64,000 nucleotides of DNA from Candidatus Lindowbacteria bacterium RIFCSPLOWO2_12_FULL_62_27 (GTDB lineage Bacteria; Lindowbacteria; 2-12-FULL-62-27). A program made the translations under genes and the position numbers. Each line of letters begins with the position of its first letter. The first letter of the stretch is position 1. Shown here one piece after another: positions 46,659-55,015 of the stretch. The stretch lies in the NCBI GenBank assembly GCA_001784175.1, contig MFPR01000012.1:18236-82235 (forward strand). Reading direction: 5' to 3'. Under the pieces are notes generated by a model that did not search any database, had not been told where the DNA came from, and saw only the letters and a program-made list of their open reading frames with translations.

Positions 46659-47216
46659 TTACTGCGCCGCGTTGTTTCTAAAAAATCGAGGGATGTTGAA
46701 TAACCAAAACAGTATTCTCCACAGGATAAAGGGAATCCATTTAAACTTTTCGGCCCGTTCAGCCGATACACTCTTGCGAAAGTGATAATGAAATCTCTGG
46801 AGTAACCACCGACCAACATTTGGATTTTCGATATAGAGTCCAAACGCGGTCTGATTTTTCATTTCCGGTTCGTAGGAACTCCCAAAAGCGACTATAAATT
46901 TGGAGCCCTCGTCTACTGATATATACCGTGCCGTTCCAAAGGGTTTATAGCGAATCAATGCACCAATTTTTTCAGCATGCGCCTTTGCCGTGTCCGTACC
47001 GACTTGTTTGAAAAACTCGATGTCCGTAATAATAAACCGAATTTTCAACTCATGGTTGTTTATAGCTCTTGTCGAAATGGCCTTGGCAAAGGGCTCGTTT
47101 TTCAGCCACGACATATCCTGGCCAATGGCGTTTATTTGGTCTTTAGCGGAGGTCACAAGCTGTAACGCCTTCGTCAAGACTTCTTCTTTACTATTCAAAC
47201 AGCTGAAATTGTCCAT
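46659..47216 (-). CDS. Protein of unknown function with a phospholipase D-like fold hint
   Basis: 185 residues from the ATG at 47216 (GGAG about 10 bases upstream). Segments such as DQINAIGQDMSWL followed by helix and KIRFIITD, and later ARYISVDEGSKFIVAF, resemble the fold of PLD-like sensor/effector domains, but no HKD motif is present. The C-terminus is basic and hydrophobic. It is flanked on both sides by copies of the same hairpin repeat (46559 and 47316), like a cassette. AT-richer than its surroundings. Function unknown. Confidence 0.5.
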   Translation of the reverse strand: MDNFSCLNSKEEVLTKALQLVTSAKDQINAIGQDMSWLKNEPFAKAISTRAINNHELKIRFIITDIEFFKQVGTDTAKAHAEKIGALIRYKPFGTARYISVDEGSKFIVAFGSSYEPEMKNQTAFGLYIENPNVGRWLLQRFHYHFRKSVSAERAEKFKWIPFILWRILFWLFNIPRFFRNNAAQ

Positions 47217-47243
47217 CTCGTTTCGTCTCCGATGTAATTGTAT

Positions 47244-47547
47244 GCGGACATTTTGTGTCCGCCTGGAAAAAGTGCGGCCGGATCAGGCGCGCGGTTCGGA
47301 TTCCGTAATTTCGCCGCGCGGGACACGATGTCCCGCGCCCAGGATTGTGCCAGGGAGGGCCGTTCAATACATGCGGCCACCTCGTGGCCGCATCCGACAG
47401 CGGGCTATCGGCTGAGGCCGGGCTGGATCAGGTCTCCGACTCAATTCCCGGCCGCCGGGAACGCTGGCGTTCCCGCAGCCGACTACATACAAAAAGCGTT
47501 GCGAGAGGCGCAGATCAGCGGCGCATATCACCGGTGATATGCGCCGC
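47244..47547. repeat. Second hairpin array, right of the PLD-like gene
   Basis: In order: GCGGACA-TTT-TGTCCGC-type hairpin (47244-47262), GCGCGGGACACGATGTCCCGCGC (47316-47338), GCGGCCAC-CTC-GTGGCCGC (47373-47391), CGGGAACGC/GCGTTCCCG (47456-47475), an AAAAGCGTTGCGAGAGGCGCAG word also found at about 56160-56181, and the second 30-base perfect palindrome (47518-47547, centre ACCGGT). The remaining 47548-47676 shows no gene. Confidence 0.7.
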
Positions 47548-47676
47548 GGTGGAAACTTCGATCACGGCCGGCGGCTCGTCGGGCTTCTGATTTCAAACAG
47601 CGGTCAGTCGGCGAATGTTACAATGTTAAAGAATGACCCCTTTTTCCTCGGAATGACCCCTTTTTTCCTATGACTA

Positions 47677-48213
47677 CTATCCCGTAGGAATGATCCTTTC
47701 CCATCGCTTTCCATAAAATTCTCGAAGTCCTTTAAATATTCTAAAAATCACCCAAGAACTAAACAATCCAAATCCGATAAAAATATAGGGCTTCCATGTT
47801 ATATCTCTAACAAGACAACTATCACCCGGCCTTTGTGGATCATAGTAAACGGTGACCGAACTATGTTTAGGGAATTTCTTGACGATTGATTCCATGTTCT
47901 CCTTTGTACCTTCGGCAGAGCCGTCTATTGTATAATAATGACCAATGTAATACTCGCTGTTCACTACGTACTCGTACGACATATTAATTCTAAATTCTTT
48001 TATGGGATATTCTGGATTTGCTATTTCTTTATAACCAATGTCTAATATCCTTCCATCCGCTACTTTCCAGTTGCCTATGTCATATTTAACACGAATGTCC
48101 CTAAAGCCAAAATATAGACCACCGATGGCTAAAAAGCCAAAAACTAGTACTAACATCACAACGCCCATCCAAAAGATTGAACTCGTCAAAATTACACGCG
48201 GATCTACTTTCAC
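47677..48213 (-). CDS. DUF3592-like membrane protein, candidate immunity protein
   Basis: 178 residues from a GTG 20 bases after the RHS-tip stop. A membrane segment near each end (residues 9-33 and about 146-164) encloses an extracytoplasmic domain with DUF3592 features: WKVADGRILDIGY at the start, paired Tyr strands, and VTVYYDPQRPGDSCL. Low GC. Its place directly after the tip gene suggests immunity; DUF3592 proteins are often found in such settings, but function is not established here. Confidence 0.65.
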   Translation of the reverse strand: MKVDPRVILTSSIFWMGVVMLVLVFGFLAIGGLYFGFRDIRVKYDIGNWKVADGRILDIGYKEIANPEYPIKEFRINMSYEYVVNSEYYIGHYYTIDGSAEGTKENMESIVKKFPKHSSVTVYYDPQRPGDSCLVRDITWKPYIFIGFGLFSSWVIFRIFKGLREFYGKRWERIIPTG

Positions 48214-48233
48214 GATAAAAATCTACAGCCTCA

Positions 48234-49523
48234 TCAGTTGAACATGGCCTCGACCATTCCTTGTATCAACCTCATCCCGCCGTCCAATCCCTTTGTAAGA
48301 AATACAGCGCCAAGGCCGTCAGTGATCCGAGCCTTAAATGCAACATCAGCGGCAGCCACACCCCTAATACCGGCAAATACAGATTGAGCGAGAGCCTGTT
48401 TAAAAGTATCGAATATGAGATTGCGTGTTTCTTCAGATGACGCCGGGATGCCGTTGGCCTCAAGGGTGTTTACAACATACTGCGTTGCATTTTGGGAAAA
48501 ACTCACCAAGCCCTGTGAAAATACACTGCCTCCAGCCGCCACCAATGTACCAAGAGTATAACCAACGCCCCCACCTACAAAGCCTATTAAAAATCCCGAT
48601 TTAAGCGCCGGCACAGTACCAATTTTTTTTCTCCATATCATGGCATTCGCCAACGAACCGACTAGGCCAGATATGGTACTCGCCGTCATGAATTCACCCA
48701 ACGAAAATTCGCCCGACGGATCAATTGCGTTTATCGGGTTGCCACTAGTATAAAGATAAAGGCTATTTTCATTACGAATAATTGCTTTATCGATACGAGG
48801 GTCTTCCGAGAGAAACCGGCCTGTTTCAGGAGAATAATATCGACTTCGGAAGAACACCAAATCTATTTCCCTGTCAAACTCTCTTCCGGTATAGCTATAG
48901 CACTGTTCGAGGGCCTTGCCCGACGAGCGGACGATTTTTCCGAAGCTGTTGTAGGCCAGTTCTCCGGTGATCGTGCCATCCTTCCCGATCAACTCTGTAA
49001 TGCTGTGGAGTCCGTCCCGCAAGTAGTAGTCGGTAGAAATTTCCTTGGTGGTTGGATTTTCTGTGTGAACAATAAACGGTTCATCATCTATATTACCAAA
49101 ATCGATGTTTCCATCTGCCGGCCCATGGGTGAAATCCGTTGCGCCCCATGCGATCCAGAAGCCCGTCAACTCTCCAAGCCCTTGTGCGGTTTCGGCTAAA
49201 GGGGATGCGGTGTCTTCATAAGCCGTTGAAAAAATATCTGAAATTTTGCGCGACCCCCTGATGCGACTTTCCACCCCCTCACTCATGTCCGTTGCCGATC
49301 GAGCAATCGCATCAGAGGGGTTTGGGACTTCCTGTTTCTTCGGTGATTCCGTGGGCGTCCATGCGCCGGGGAACGGAATCACATCTATCTTCACACGCCG
49401 ATTTGTCGGACGTGATTGAGTGGGTCGAGACGCTACGCGCGCCGGATCGAGGGCCAGAGCGCCGAACGTCGGACACACAGCCGACCTCGAAGGACGCGCG
49501 GGAAAAGCGATGACCTTGCTCAC
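48234..49523 (-). CDS. Leader-RHS tip protein with Gly-rich hydrophobic C-terminus
   Basis: 429 residues from a GTG at 49523 that overlaps the preceding small gene as GTGA. Residues 1-120 are a soluble leader (SRKISDIFSTAYEDT, PLAE) shared with 40045-40366. RHS features begin at FTHGPADG (residue ~135), with DGLHSITELIGKDG and the core end YSYTGREFD...FFRSRYYSPETGRFLSEDP. The last ~165 residues are the variable tip: Gly- and Ala-rich hydrophobic helices (GFLIGFVGGGVGYTLGTLVAAGG), suggesting membrane insertion. No signal peptide. Likely a displaced toxin tip carried with module A. Confidence 0.75.
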   Translation of the reverse strand: MSKVIAFPARPSRSAVCPTFGALALDPARVASRPTQSRPTNRRVKIDVIPFPGAWTPTESPKKQEVPNPSDAIARSATDMSEGVESRIRGSRKISDIFSTAYEDTASPLAETAQGLGELTGFWIAWGATDFTHGPADGNIDFGNIDDEPFIVHTENPTTKEISTDYYLRDGLHSITELIGKDGTITGELAYNSFGKIVRSSGKALEQCYSYTGREFDREIDLVFFRSRYYSPETGRFLSEDPRIDKAIIRNENSLYLYTSGNPINAIDPSGEFSLGEFMTASTISGLVGSLANAMIWRKKIGTVPALKSGFLIGFVGGGVGYTLGTLVAAGGSVFSQGLVSFSQNATQYVVNTLEANGIPASSEETRNLIFDTFKQALAQSVFAGIRGVAAADVAFKARITDGLGAVFLTKGLDGGMRLIQGMVEAMFN

Positions 49524-49780
49524 ATCGGCACCAGGCCGCTAAAGACGGTCACGCGTTCCGGCAAGACCGGCCACGGTCTGCCGGGCGGTCCAACAATCTC
49601 TCGCGGCTTGCCGAACCGCGCCCGCGCGAGTTGATGACCGACGCGCCGCTCTTTAAGTTTTCGAATTTGTTTTTGTAAACGGAAACGCTCTGTCCCCACC
49701 GTCGAGAGCATCCGGACGGTGAGGCGTTGAATCTTCTGCTCTGTCCGATCCAAATAGGCGTTACCCGTTGGAAGATTCAT
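49520..49780 (-). CDS. Small basic protein coupled to the RHS-tip gene
   Basis: 86 residues from the ATG at 49780. The first half is a Lys/Arg-rich coiled-coil-like helix (DRTEQKIQRLTVRMLS, FRLQKQIRKLKERR). No ribosome site is obvious, but its stop overlaps the GTG of the next gene in the arrangement GTGA, which supports it being translated. Not recognised. Confidence 0.4.
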   Translation of the reverse strand: MNLPTGNAYLDRTEQKIQRLTVRMLSTVGTERFRLQKQIRKLKERRVGHQLARARFGKPREIVGPPGRPWPVLPERVTVFSGLVPM

Positions 49781-49829
49781 CAAGGGAAATATAGCACAAT
49801 CCCAGGAGAGCAACAACAAAATTGTTCCG

Positions 49830-50090
49830 TCAAATTCCTCTGTAAACCTCGCGCCGATGGCGTACATAGTAGACGATCACCAGCCGCGCGGCCGTGTCCA
49901 CTTCGTAGACGATCCTGTAATCTCCCACGCGAATCCGCCAGAGCCGTTCCGCATTCGACAGTTTGACGCATTGATTGGGAAAGGGGTTGGAAGCCAGGGA
50001 GTCAATCCATCGCCGGATCCGGGCCACCATCCCGGCGGGTAAACGACGCAGGTCTTTCCAAACGGACGGCTTTACTTCAACGCGATACAT
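49830..50090 (-). CDS. RelE/ParE-type toxin
   Basis: 86 residues: YRVEVKPSVWKDLRRLP at the start, then RLWRIRVGDYRIVYEVD and a C-terminal VYYVRHRREVY, the standard RelE/ParE superfamily layout. It overlaps the antitoxin by 14 bases. Probably a ribosome-dependent mRNase or gyrase inhibitor that stabilises module A. Confidence 0.85.
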   Translation of the reverse strand: MYRVEVKPSVWKDLRRLPAGMVARIRRWIDSLASNPFPNQCVKLSNAERLWRIRVGDYRIVYEVDTAARLVIVYYVRHRREVYRGI

Positions 50091-50268
50091 TCCGTTTGAG
50101 CCGCCGCTTCATGTCCTCCCAGCTGATCGTTTTTTCCCGCCGCCGTTCGGCCACCACCGCCAGATCGTGCAGGTCTTCGACCATCTGCTCGTAGCGTTCA
50201 ATCGGCAGAATCGCCGCCGTCCTTTTGCCTTTGGGGTCAACCACAAACTGCGCTTGGGCTTTGTTCAT
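50077..50268 (-). CDS. Phd/RelB-type antitoxin
   Basis: 63 residues. The N-terminal strand-helix part (QFVVDPKGKRTAAILPIERYEQMVEDLHDL) is of the Phd/YefM type; the C-terminal helix (SWEDMKRRLKR) would bind the RelE-like toxin next to it. Start overlaps the recombinase stop as ATGA. Confidence 0.82.
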   Translation of the reverse strand: MNKAQAQFVVDPKGKRTAAILPIERYEQMVEDLHDLAVVAERRREKTISWEDMKRRLKRNVSR

Positions 50269-51266
50269 AATGGAAGCATACCAACGTCGCCGTCCTCTGG
50301 CAATTTTTGTTCATCCGGTTTGAGTTTTGCGGCGGGGTGCGTGGCGGTGTGAATCTCCTTGAGCTTTTTGATGGCGACGTGCGTGTAGATTTCGGTCGTC
50401 TGTAGGACCGCGTGGCCAAGCATCGCCTGAATGTAGCGGATGTCCGCGCCGCCTTCGAGCATGTGGGTGGCGCAGGTGTGGCGGAACAGGTGGGACGCGC
50501 CGCGATGGGTTACGCCGCATTTGCTCAAATGCGAGATCACGCACGCGGTCAGACGGCCGCGGGGCATGCGGCGGCCGGCTGGCGTGAGAAAGAGCGCGCC
50601 CGGGTCCGGCGGTGTGACCAGATGCGGGCGTCCGTCATGGAGAAACGCGCGGATCCAGCGGCAGGCGCGCTCACCGATGGGGACGACGCGGTCTTTGCGG
50701 CCCTTGCCCTGGCGGACGAAAACGATGCCGGTCTCAATGTCCACGTCGTCGACGTTCAGGTTGCAGACCTCCATCCGGCGGATCGCCGTTGAGTAGAGCG
50801 TTTCGAGGATGGCGCGGTCCCGCAGGCCCAGGGGCGTGCGAAGGTCGGGCGCGTTCATGACGCGGCCGAGTTCCTCCTGGTTGAGGATTTTTTTCGGCAG
50901 GCGTTTGTCACGGCGTGGAATATCAATGTCGGCGACGGGATTGTAGAGGACAAGATTTTGTTTGGCGAGCCAGCGGAAAAAGGACCGGAGGTTGGTGAGG
51001 ACGGTGTTTTGATAGGCGAGACTGATGGGCCGGTCGGTGCGGGGGTTGATCGAGTGAAAGAGAAACCGCTGGAAGCGTTCGACGATGGGGCGCGTGACTT
51101 CGGTGGGACGTAACACGCCGCGCTCCTCGCACCAGATCGTAAATTTTCGAAAGGAATAGATGGCGCGGTTGAGCGTGTCGGGTGTGTGGCCTTTGACTTG
51201 CATCGCCTCCGTGTACTGCTCGATCCGCGCGGCGAATCCGGCCAGATCGCGCTGGGTGTCGCTCAT
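50265..51266 (-). CDS. Tyrosine recombinase, XerC/D-like (module A)
   Basis: 333 residues, paralogous to 40978-41961 throughout. Catalytic residues: Arg in STAIRRMEV, Lys in GKGRKDR, HLFRHTC, His in MLGH, and Tyr in TEIYTHV. It lies 27 bases after the primase and overlaps the antitoxin by 4 bases, so recombination and addiction genes are co-transcribed with replication genes. Confidence 0.92.
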   Translation of the reverse strand: MSDTQRDLAGFAARIEQYTEAMQVKGHTPDTLNRAIYSFRKFTIWCEERGVLRPTEVTRPIVERFQRFLFHSINPRTDRPISLAYQNTVLTNLRSFFRWLAKQNLVLYNPVADIDIPRRDKRLPKKILNQEELGRVMNAPDLRTPLGLRDRAILETLYSTAIRRMEVCNLNVDDVDIETGIVFVRQGKGRKDRVVPIGERACRWIRAFLHDGRPHLVTPPDPGALFLTPAGRRMPRGRLTACVISHLSKCGVTHRGASHLFRHTCATHMLEGGADIRYIQAMLGHAVLQTTEIYTHVAIKKLKEIHTATHPAAKLKPDEQKLPEDGDVGMLPL

Positions 51267-51293
51267 CTTTAGCAGCTAAGGAAAAAAATATTG

Positions 51294-54200
51294 CTACGAC
51301 GCCGTTTTGGGGCGCTTGGCGTCTTTCTCTTTTATATGCGTTTTCGCCCGATTTTTGAGAAGTGCGTTTGAAGCGGTCGGCGTTGTTGGAGTTGCGGAAG
51401 AATCCACACCCGGACCACCCCCGGACCGGGGGCGGACCGCGCCCGGACCGGACCCGGACCGCGATCCCTCCGACCCGGACCGGTCGGCATTTTGCCAGGA
51501 CCGGTCGCCGTCGTAAGGCTGTTCGAGTGTGGCCGGATCGATCAGGCCCATGCAAAACGGCGCGCCGTCCTTGCCTTGGCCGTCGTAGATCAACTCGTAG
51601 ACGAAGGACTGACCGCGCCCGCGGTGGAGGATGAGAAACTCCATTTCGACCAGGCGCGCCATGTGGATTTTGAGCGGCGTGTCGCTCCATCCCGTGAACT
51701 CGCGTACGTCGCGGCGGCCGAACCGGAAAGCGGCGCGGGTTATTTTGCCGCCGTTTGTTTTCGCCGTCACCATGTCGTCAAGAAGAGTGAGCAGGCGGCG
51801 TGTCTGCGGCTGGAGTTCATCGAGGGACCGGCCGAGGACGACGTTGGCGATGCGGTTGGCGCCCTCGATGTCTTTCGGCATGACCTCGATGTAGGAAATC
51901 ACGCGCGGGCCGTCCTGCGTTTGTTTGACGGGGCGCTGGTACTGATGCAAAAGCGCAATGGACCGGATCAGCGTCAGATATTTCGGATGGTCGCGCCGCG
52001 TCCGCAGTTGGGTGCTCAAGAATTTGAGTTGTTTGGCGTAGCGGTTCACGACGCGGATCGGGCGCAAAAGGCGCTGGGCGTTTTGGTGGCGGCGCAGGAT
52101 GTCGTCGCGCCGTTCCTGACGCAGGACGCCCTCAAGCGTCTCGCGTTCGCGCTGTAGCTCGTGGATCCGCTCCGTCTGCTCGCGGTCCTCGTTGATCGTG
52201 ATGACCAGGACGCGGTTTAGGAGTTCCTCGTCAATCTCGTAATTGGTCGTCGTGATGATGATGACGACCGGCCCCTCGACTCTCGACTCAAACGCGACGT
52301 GCTTGCCGGTCGTCGGGTCTTTGCCGGTGGACGCAATCACCAGCTTGCCCTCGCTCTGTAGAAGTTTGATCGCGTAGGTGGCGTTCTCCGCGCCCTTTTC
52401 CTCGACGATGGCGAGGATTTTGTGTTTGAGATTTTTTTCGCCCATGTAAAAGAGTGCCTGGCCGGTGACGGCGCTGAATTGTTCGCGCTCCTCTTTCGGC
52501 ATGAGCGACAAAATGGCGTCCATGAGCGTGGTCTTGCCGGCGGCGCTGGCCGACTGGATGATGATCGCCAGCGGGTCTTTGAACTTGCGCGACACGCACG
52601 CGAGGTATCCGGTGAGGGCGTTGACTTCCTCTCCGACAATGCCGATGGACTCGAAGTCCTTGACGATCTGGTCCAGCAGATCGGGCGCGCGAAGAAACGC
52701 CAGCGCTTCCTCTTTCTCCGCCTCGGTTAACGTCACGGTTGCATCTGGCGGGTTGATCGCCTTTTGGATGAGGTTGTCCTGGAGTTCTTCGAGTTTCAGA
52801 AGCAACCGGCGCAGGTCGTCTTTCAACATATCTTCGGACAGGCTGGTCTCGGTCGAAGCGGCTTTGAGAAACGCCGCGCGGTGCCTGGCGTTTGCCAGGT
52901 CCACGGTGTCGAGGTGGAAGCGGTCGCCGATCGACACGCGCACGCTCACGCGCAGGACGCCGTAGGTCGTGTTCTTTTCAATGCCGCGAATCCGCCACGC
53001 GCGGCCGTCAAAGACTTCATCGAGTTGGTGGCCGTTACCGGACGGGATCGCCGCCGCCTCCGGCCTCGCGTGGGCCTCCAGCGGCGCGCACTCGTGCAGA
53101 TCCGCCGCGGCCGGATCAGCGCCTCCGGCGCCACAAGTGCCGATGTCTCCGACATCGGCCGGATCGGGCGCCGCCGGCGTCAGGGATTTCTCGCCTGGTG
53201 ATTCTTCGGCGGCTGAAGGTGGAGAAATTTTTTCTTTAGCTGCTACCGGCATGTCTACGATTGACGATTTGCCTCTGCCGATCCACGCCGCGCCGCGAAG
53301 GAGAACTCCCAACGCGTCGGCCGGATCGGAGACGGAACACGCGAACGAGTTCGCGTCCTCACCGTCGGGAAAGTTTACGCGCGACACTTCGAAGCCGTAT
53401 CCCATCAGGATCGCCGCCAGTTTCGTCGCGGCGCGGTCGCCTGCCTCGTCCCGATCATAGGCGATCAACACTTTTTCGACTTCGGACATCCTGAGCGCAT
53501 GGAGATGATCCGCCGTGAATCCCTCGACACCGTAGCTGGCCGTGACGTTGCGAAAGCCCGCGCACCAGAACGTCAGCGCGTCAATGAGGGCTTCGCACAG
53601 GATCGCTTCTTTACTCGCCGCTAAAGAAGAAACATTCCAGACGCCCTTGTGCGGCCCGGGCAGATAGAGGTGATAGGCCGTCCCGTCGCGCAGGTCGTCC
53701 CGAATCTTGCGGCCGTACATTTCGGTGATGCTTCCGTTTTCGTCCATCACGGGAATGACGATACTGCCGTTGAATCGTTCATGACCTTTGACGCTGTAGA
53801 CGCCGAGTCGTTGAAGCTGGCCGCGAATCTTCGCGCCCTCGTCGCGGTTTGAGTCGGCGAGATAGTAGCCGAACGTTCGGTTGGAATAGCCGAGTTTGAA
53901 ATGGTCGATGGCGCCGGCGTGGCCGATCCTGCGGCGTTCGAGGTAGGCTAGGGCCTCCGGCGAATCTTTGAGCGTCTCGACGTAGAAATCGACGGCGCAG
54001 CGCAGCGCCGTCTGATCGGACGCGCCGATCGGAATGGGACAGGGAAGTTTTTTGACGGTGCCGACTTTGACGACGGGCCGGGCAGTCGCCGGCGTGAGCG
54101 CGACGTCATGCCGGCGCAGAAGTTCGACGGCCTGACGGAAGGACACGCCCTCCGCTTTCCGAACCCAATCGATCACGCTGCCGCCCTTCGGGTCCTGGCA

Positions 54201-54392
54201 CGCGCCGAAACAGTGCCAGAGGTTTTTGTCAGGCGTGATGACAAGAGACGGGTTGTGATCGTTGTGGAAGGGGCACAGGCCGATCAAGTCCTTGCCATGC
54301 GGCGCGAGTTCGACGCCGCGCCGCCGCGCGAGGTTGGCGACGGCAACGGCTCGTTTGATTCGTTCAAGCTCTTCGTCAGGAATCCGTCCCAT
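51294..54392 (-). CDS. CHC2 zinc-finger / TOPRIM primase with ATPase domain (module A)
   Basis: 1032 residues from the ATG at 54392, matched to the module B start (MGRIPDEELERIKR); an upstream in-frame ATG at 54446 is less likely. Zinc finger CPFHNDHNPSL / HCFGAC, TOPRIM LIAYDRDEAGDRAA, Walker A SASAAGKTTLMD, Walker B-like HKILAIVEEKG, Arg-finger region NRVLVITINEDREQT. A family-2 repeat is read in frame in the linker (DIGTCGAGGADPA, about residue 410-428). The C-terminal tail is low-complexity Arg/Ser/Gly/Pro, from tandem CCGGACC-like words. Same order of neighbours as module B. Confidence 0.88.
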   Translation of the reverse strand: MGRIPDEELERIKRAVAVANLARRRGVELAPHGKDLIGLCPFHNDHNPSLVITPDKNLWHCFGACQDPKGGSVIDWVRKAEGVSFRQAVELLRRHDVALTPATARPVVKVGTVKKLPCPIPIGASDQTALRCAVDFYVETLKDSPEALAYLERRRIGHAGAIDHFKLGYSNRTFGYYLADSNRDEGAKIRGQLQRLGVYSVKGHERFNGSIVIPVMDENGSITEMYGRKIRDDLRDGTAYHLYLPGPHKGVWNVSSLAASKEAILCEALIDALTFWCAGFRNVTASYGVEGFTADHLHALRMSEVEKVLIAYDRDEAGDRAATKLAAILMGYGFEVSRVNFPDGEDANSFACSVSDPADALGVLLRGAAWIGRGKSSIVDMPVAAKEKISPPSAAEESPGEKSLTPAAPDPADVGDIGTCGAGGADPAAADLHECAPLEAHARPEAAAIPSGNGHQLDEVFDGRAWRIRGIEKNTTYGVLRVSVRVSIGDRFHLDTVDLANARHRAAFLKAASTETSLSEDMLKDDLRRLLLKLEELQDNLIQKAINPPDATVTLTEAEKEEALAFLRAPDLLDQIVKDFESIGIVGEEVNALTGYLACVSRKFKDPLAIIIQSASAAGKTTLMDAILSLMPKEEREQFSAVTGQALFYMGEKNLKHKILAIVEEKGAENATYAIKLLQSEGKLVIASTGKDPTTGKHVAFESRVEGPVVIIITTTNYEIDEELLNRVLVITINEDREQTERIHELQRERETLEGVLRQERRDDILRRHQNAQRLLRPIRVVNRYAKQLKFLSTQLRTRRDHPKYLTLIRSIALLHQYQRPVKQTQDGPRVISYIEVMPKDIEGANRIANVVLGRSLDELQPQTRRLLTLLDDMVTAKTNGGKITRAAFRFGRRDVREFTGWSDTPLKIHMARLVEMEFLILHRGRGQSFVYELIYDGQGKDGAPFCMGLIDPATLEQPYDGDRSWQNADRSGSEGSRSGSGPGAVRPRSGGGPGVDSSATPTTPTASNALLKNRAKTHIKEKDAKRPKTAS
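53110..53164. repeat. Family-2 twin-hairpin repeat inside the module A primase
   Basis: Lies in reverse orientation relative to the copies in carA, purQ and the P-II fusion, with several substitutions (for example GATGTC-GGA-GACATC, stems still paired). Compensating changes in the stem support selection for, or origin by, pairing. Confidence 0.75.
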
Positions 54393-54492
54393 ATTTCCCG
54401 TATCCACCGATCCGCCCGAAACGGGCGTTTTTTGAAAATGTGTCAATGCCGGGTGGGATAATTTTCGAGACGATTTAACCCACCCGAAAACC

Positions 54493-54531
54493 TTGACAAA
54501 CAGACGCCAATTATTTACATTTTATGCAAAT
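54493..54531 (+). promoter_or_regulatory. Promoter and operator of the module A XRE gene
   Basis: TTGACA (54493-54498), 17 bases, TACATT (54516-54521). Near-palindrome ATTTACAT-TTT-ATGCAAAT (54513-54531) covers the -10 box. A second inverted repeat, CGGGTGGG...CCCACCCG, brackets 54450-54487 on the primase side. Replaces the differently sequenced operator of module B, so the two XRE proteins probably do not cross-regulate. Confidence 0.55.
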
Positions 54532-54605
54532 AGAAGTCAAGACGTTTTTTGGATATTTTCCAACCAAGAAACGGTGCGGGCCAGAGCGGAGATAAACTGG
54601 AGGTG

Positions 54606-54635
54606 ATGAAGGTTTGCTTTCTGGAGATAGTATAA
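54606..54635 (+). other. Possible nine-codon leader peptide coupled to the XRE gene
   Basis: ATG at 54606, directly after GGAGGTG, encodes MKVCFLEIV and stops at a TAA that overlaps the XRE ATG (TAATG). Spacing of the ribosome site is short, so this may be chance. Confidence 0.25.
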
Positions 54636-55015
54636 TGAAACTACAGAAACCGAAGCCGGAGACTTTCGGATTCCGTCTACAGCAGTTTCGGCTGCAACGG
54701 GGTCTGACTCAGGCCGAGATTGGGAAGAAGATCGGGCTGTCGCTGCGGATGCTGAGCTACTACGAGGGCAACCACGGCCGCCTTCCGCCTGTCGATGTCG
54801 TGATGAAATTGGCGAAGGTGATTCGTGTGCCTGTTGACGATTTGCTTGGCGCCGACGCCTCCGACTTCGGGCCGCCGCCGCGTTCCGTCAGGCTGCTAAA
54901 GAGATTGCGCCGGATCGAGCAGCTGCCGCGCCATCACCAGCGAGCGATCATGGAACATTTGGACGCGCTCCTGGCAAAACGCGCCAACGGCAATGGCCGG
55001 CGCGTGACTGCCTAA
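54635..55015 (+). CDS. XRE-family transcriptional regulator (module A)
   Basis: 126 residues from the ATG at 54635 (GGAG 10 bases upstream). HTH: RGLTQAEIGKKIGLSLRMLSYYE, then a helical tail with RRIEQLPRHHQRAIMEHLDAL, similar in layout to the module B regulator. Divergent from the primase, so a likely switch of the replication-recombination operon. Confidence 0.88.
   Translation: MKLQKPKPETFGFRLQQFRLQRGLTQAEIGKKIGLSLRMLSYYEGNHGRLPPVDVVMKLAKVIRVPVDDLLGADASDFGPPPRSVRLLKRLRRIEQLPRHHQRAIMEHLDALLAKRANGNGRRVTA

Noticed and set aside
45753-47547. CRISPR array
   Set aside because: The hairpins differ from one another, spacing is irregular, and no cas genes are near.
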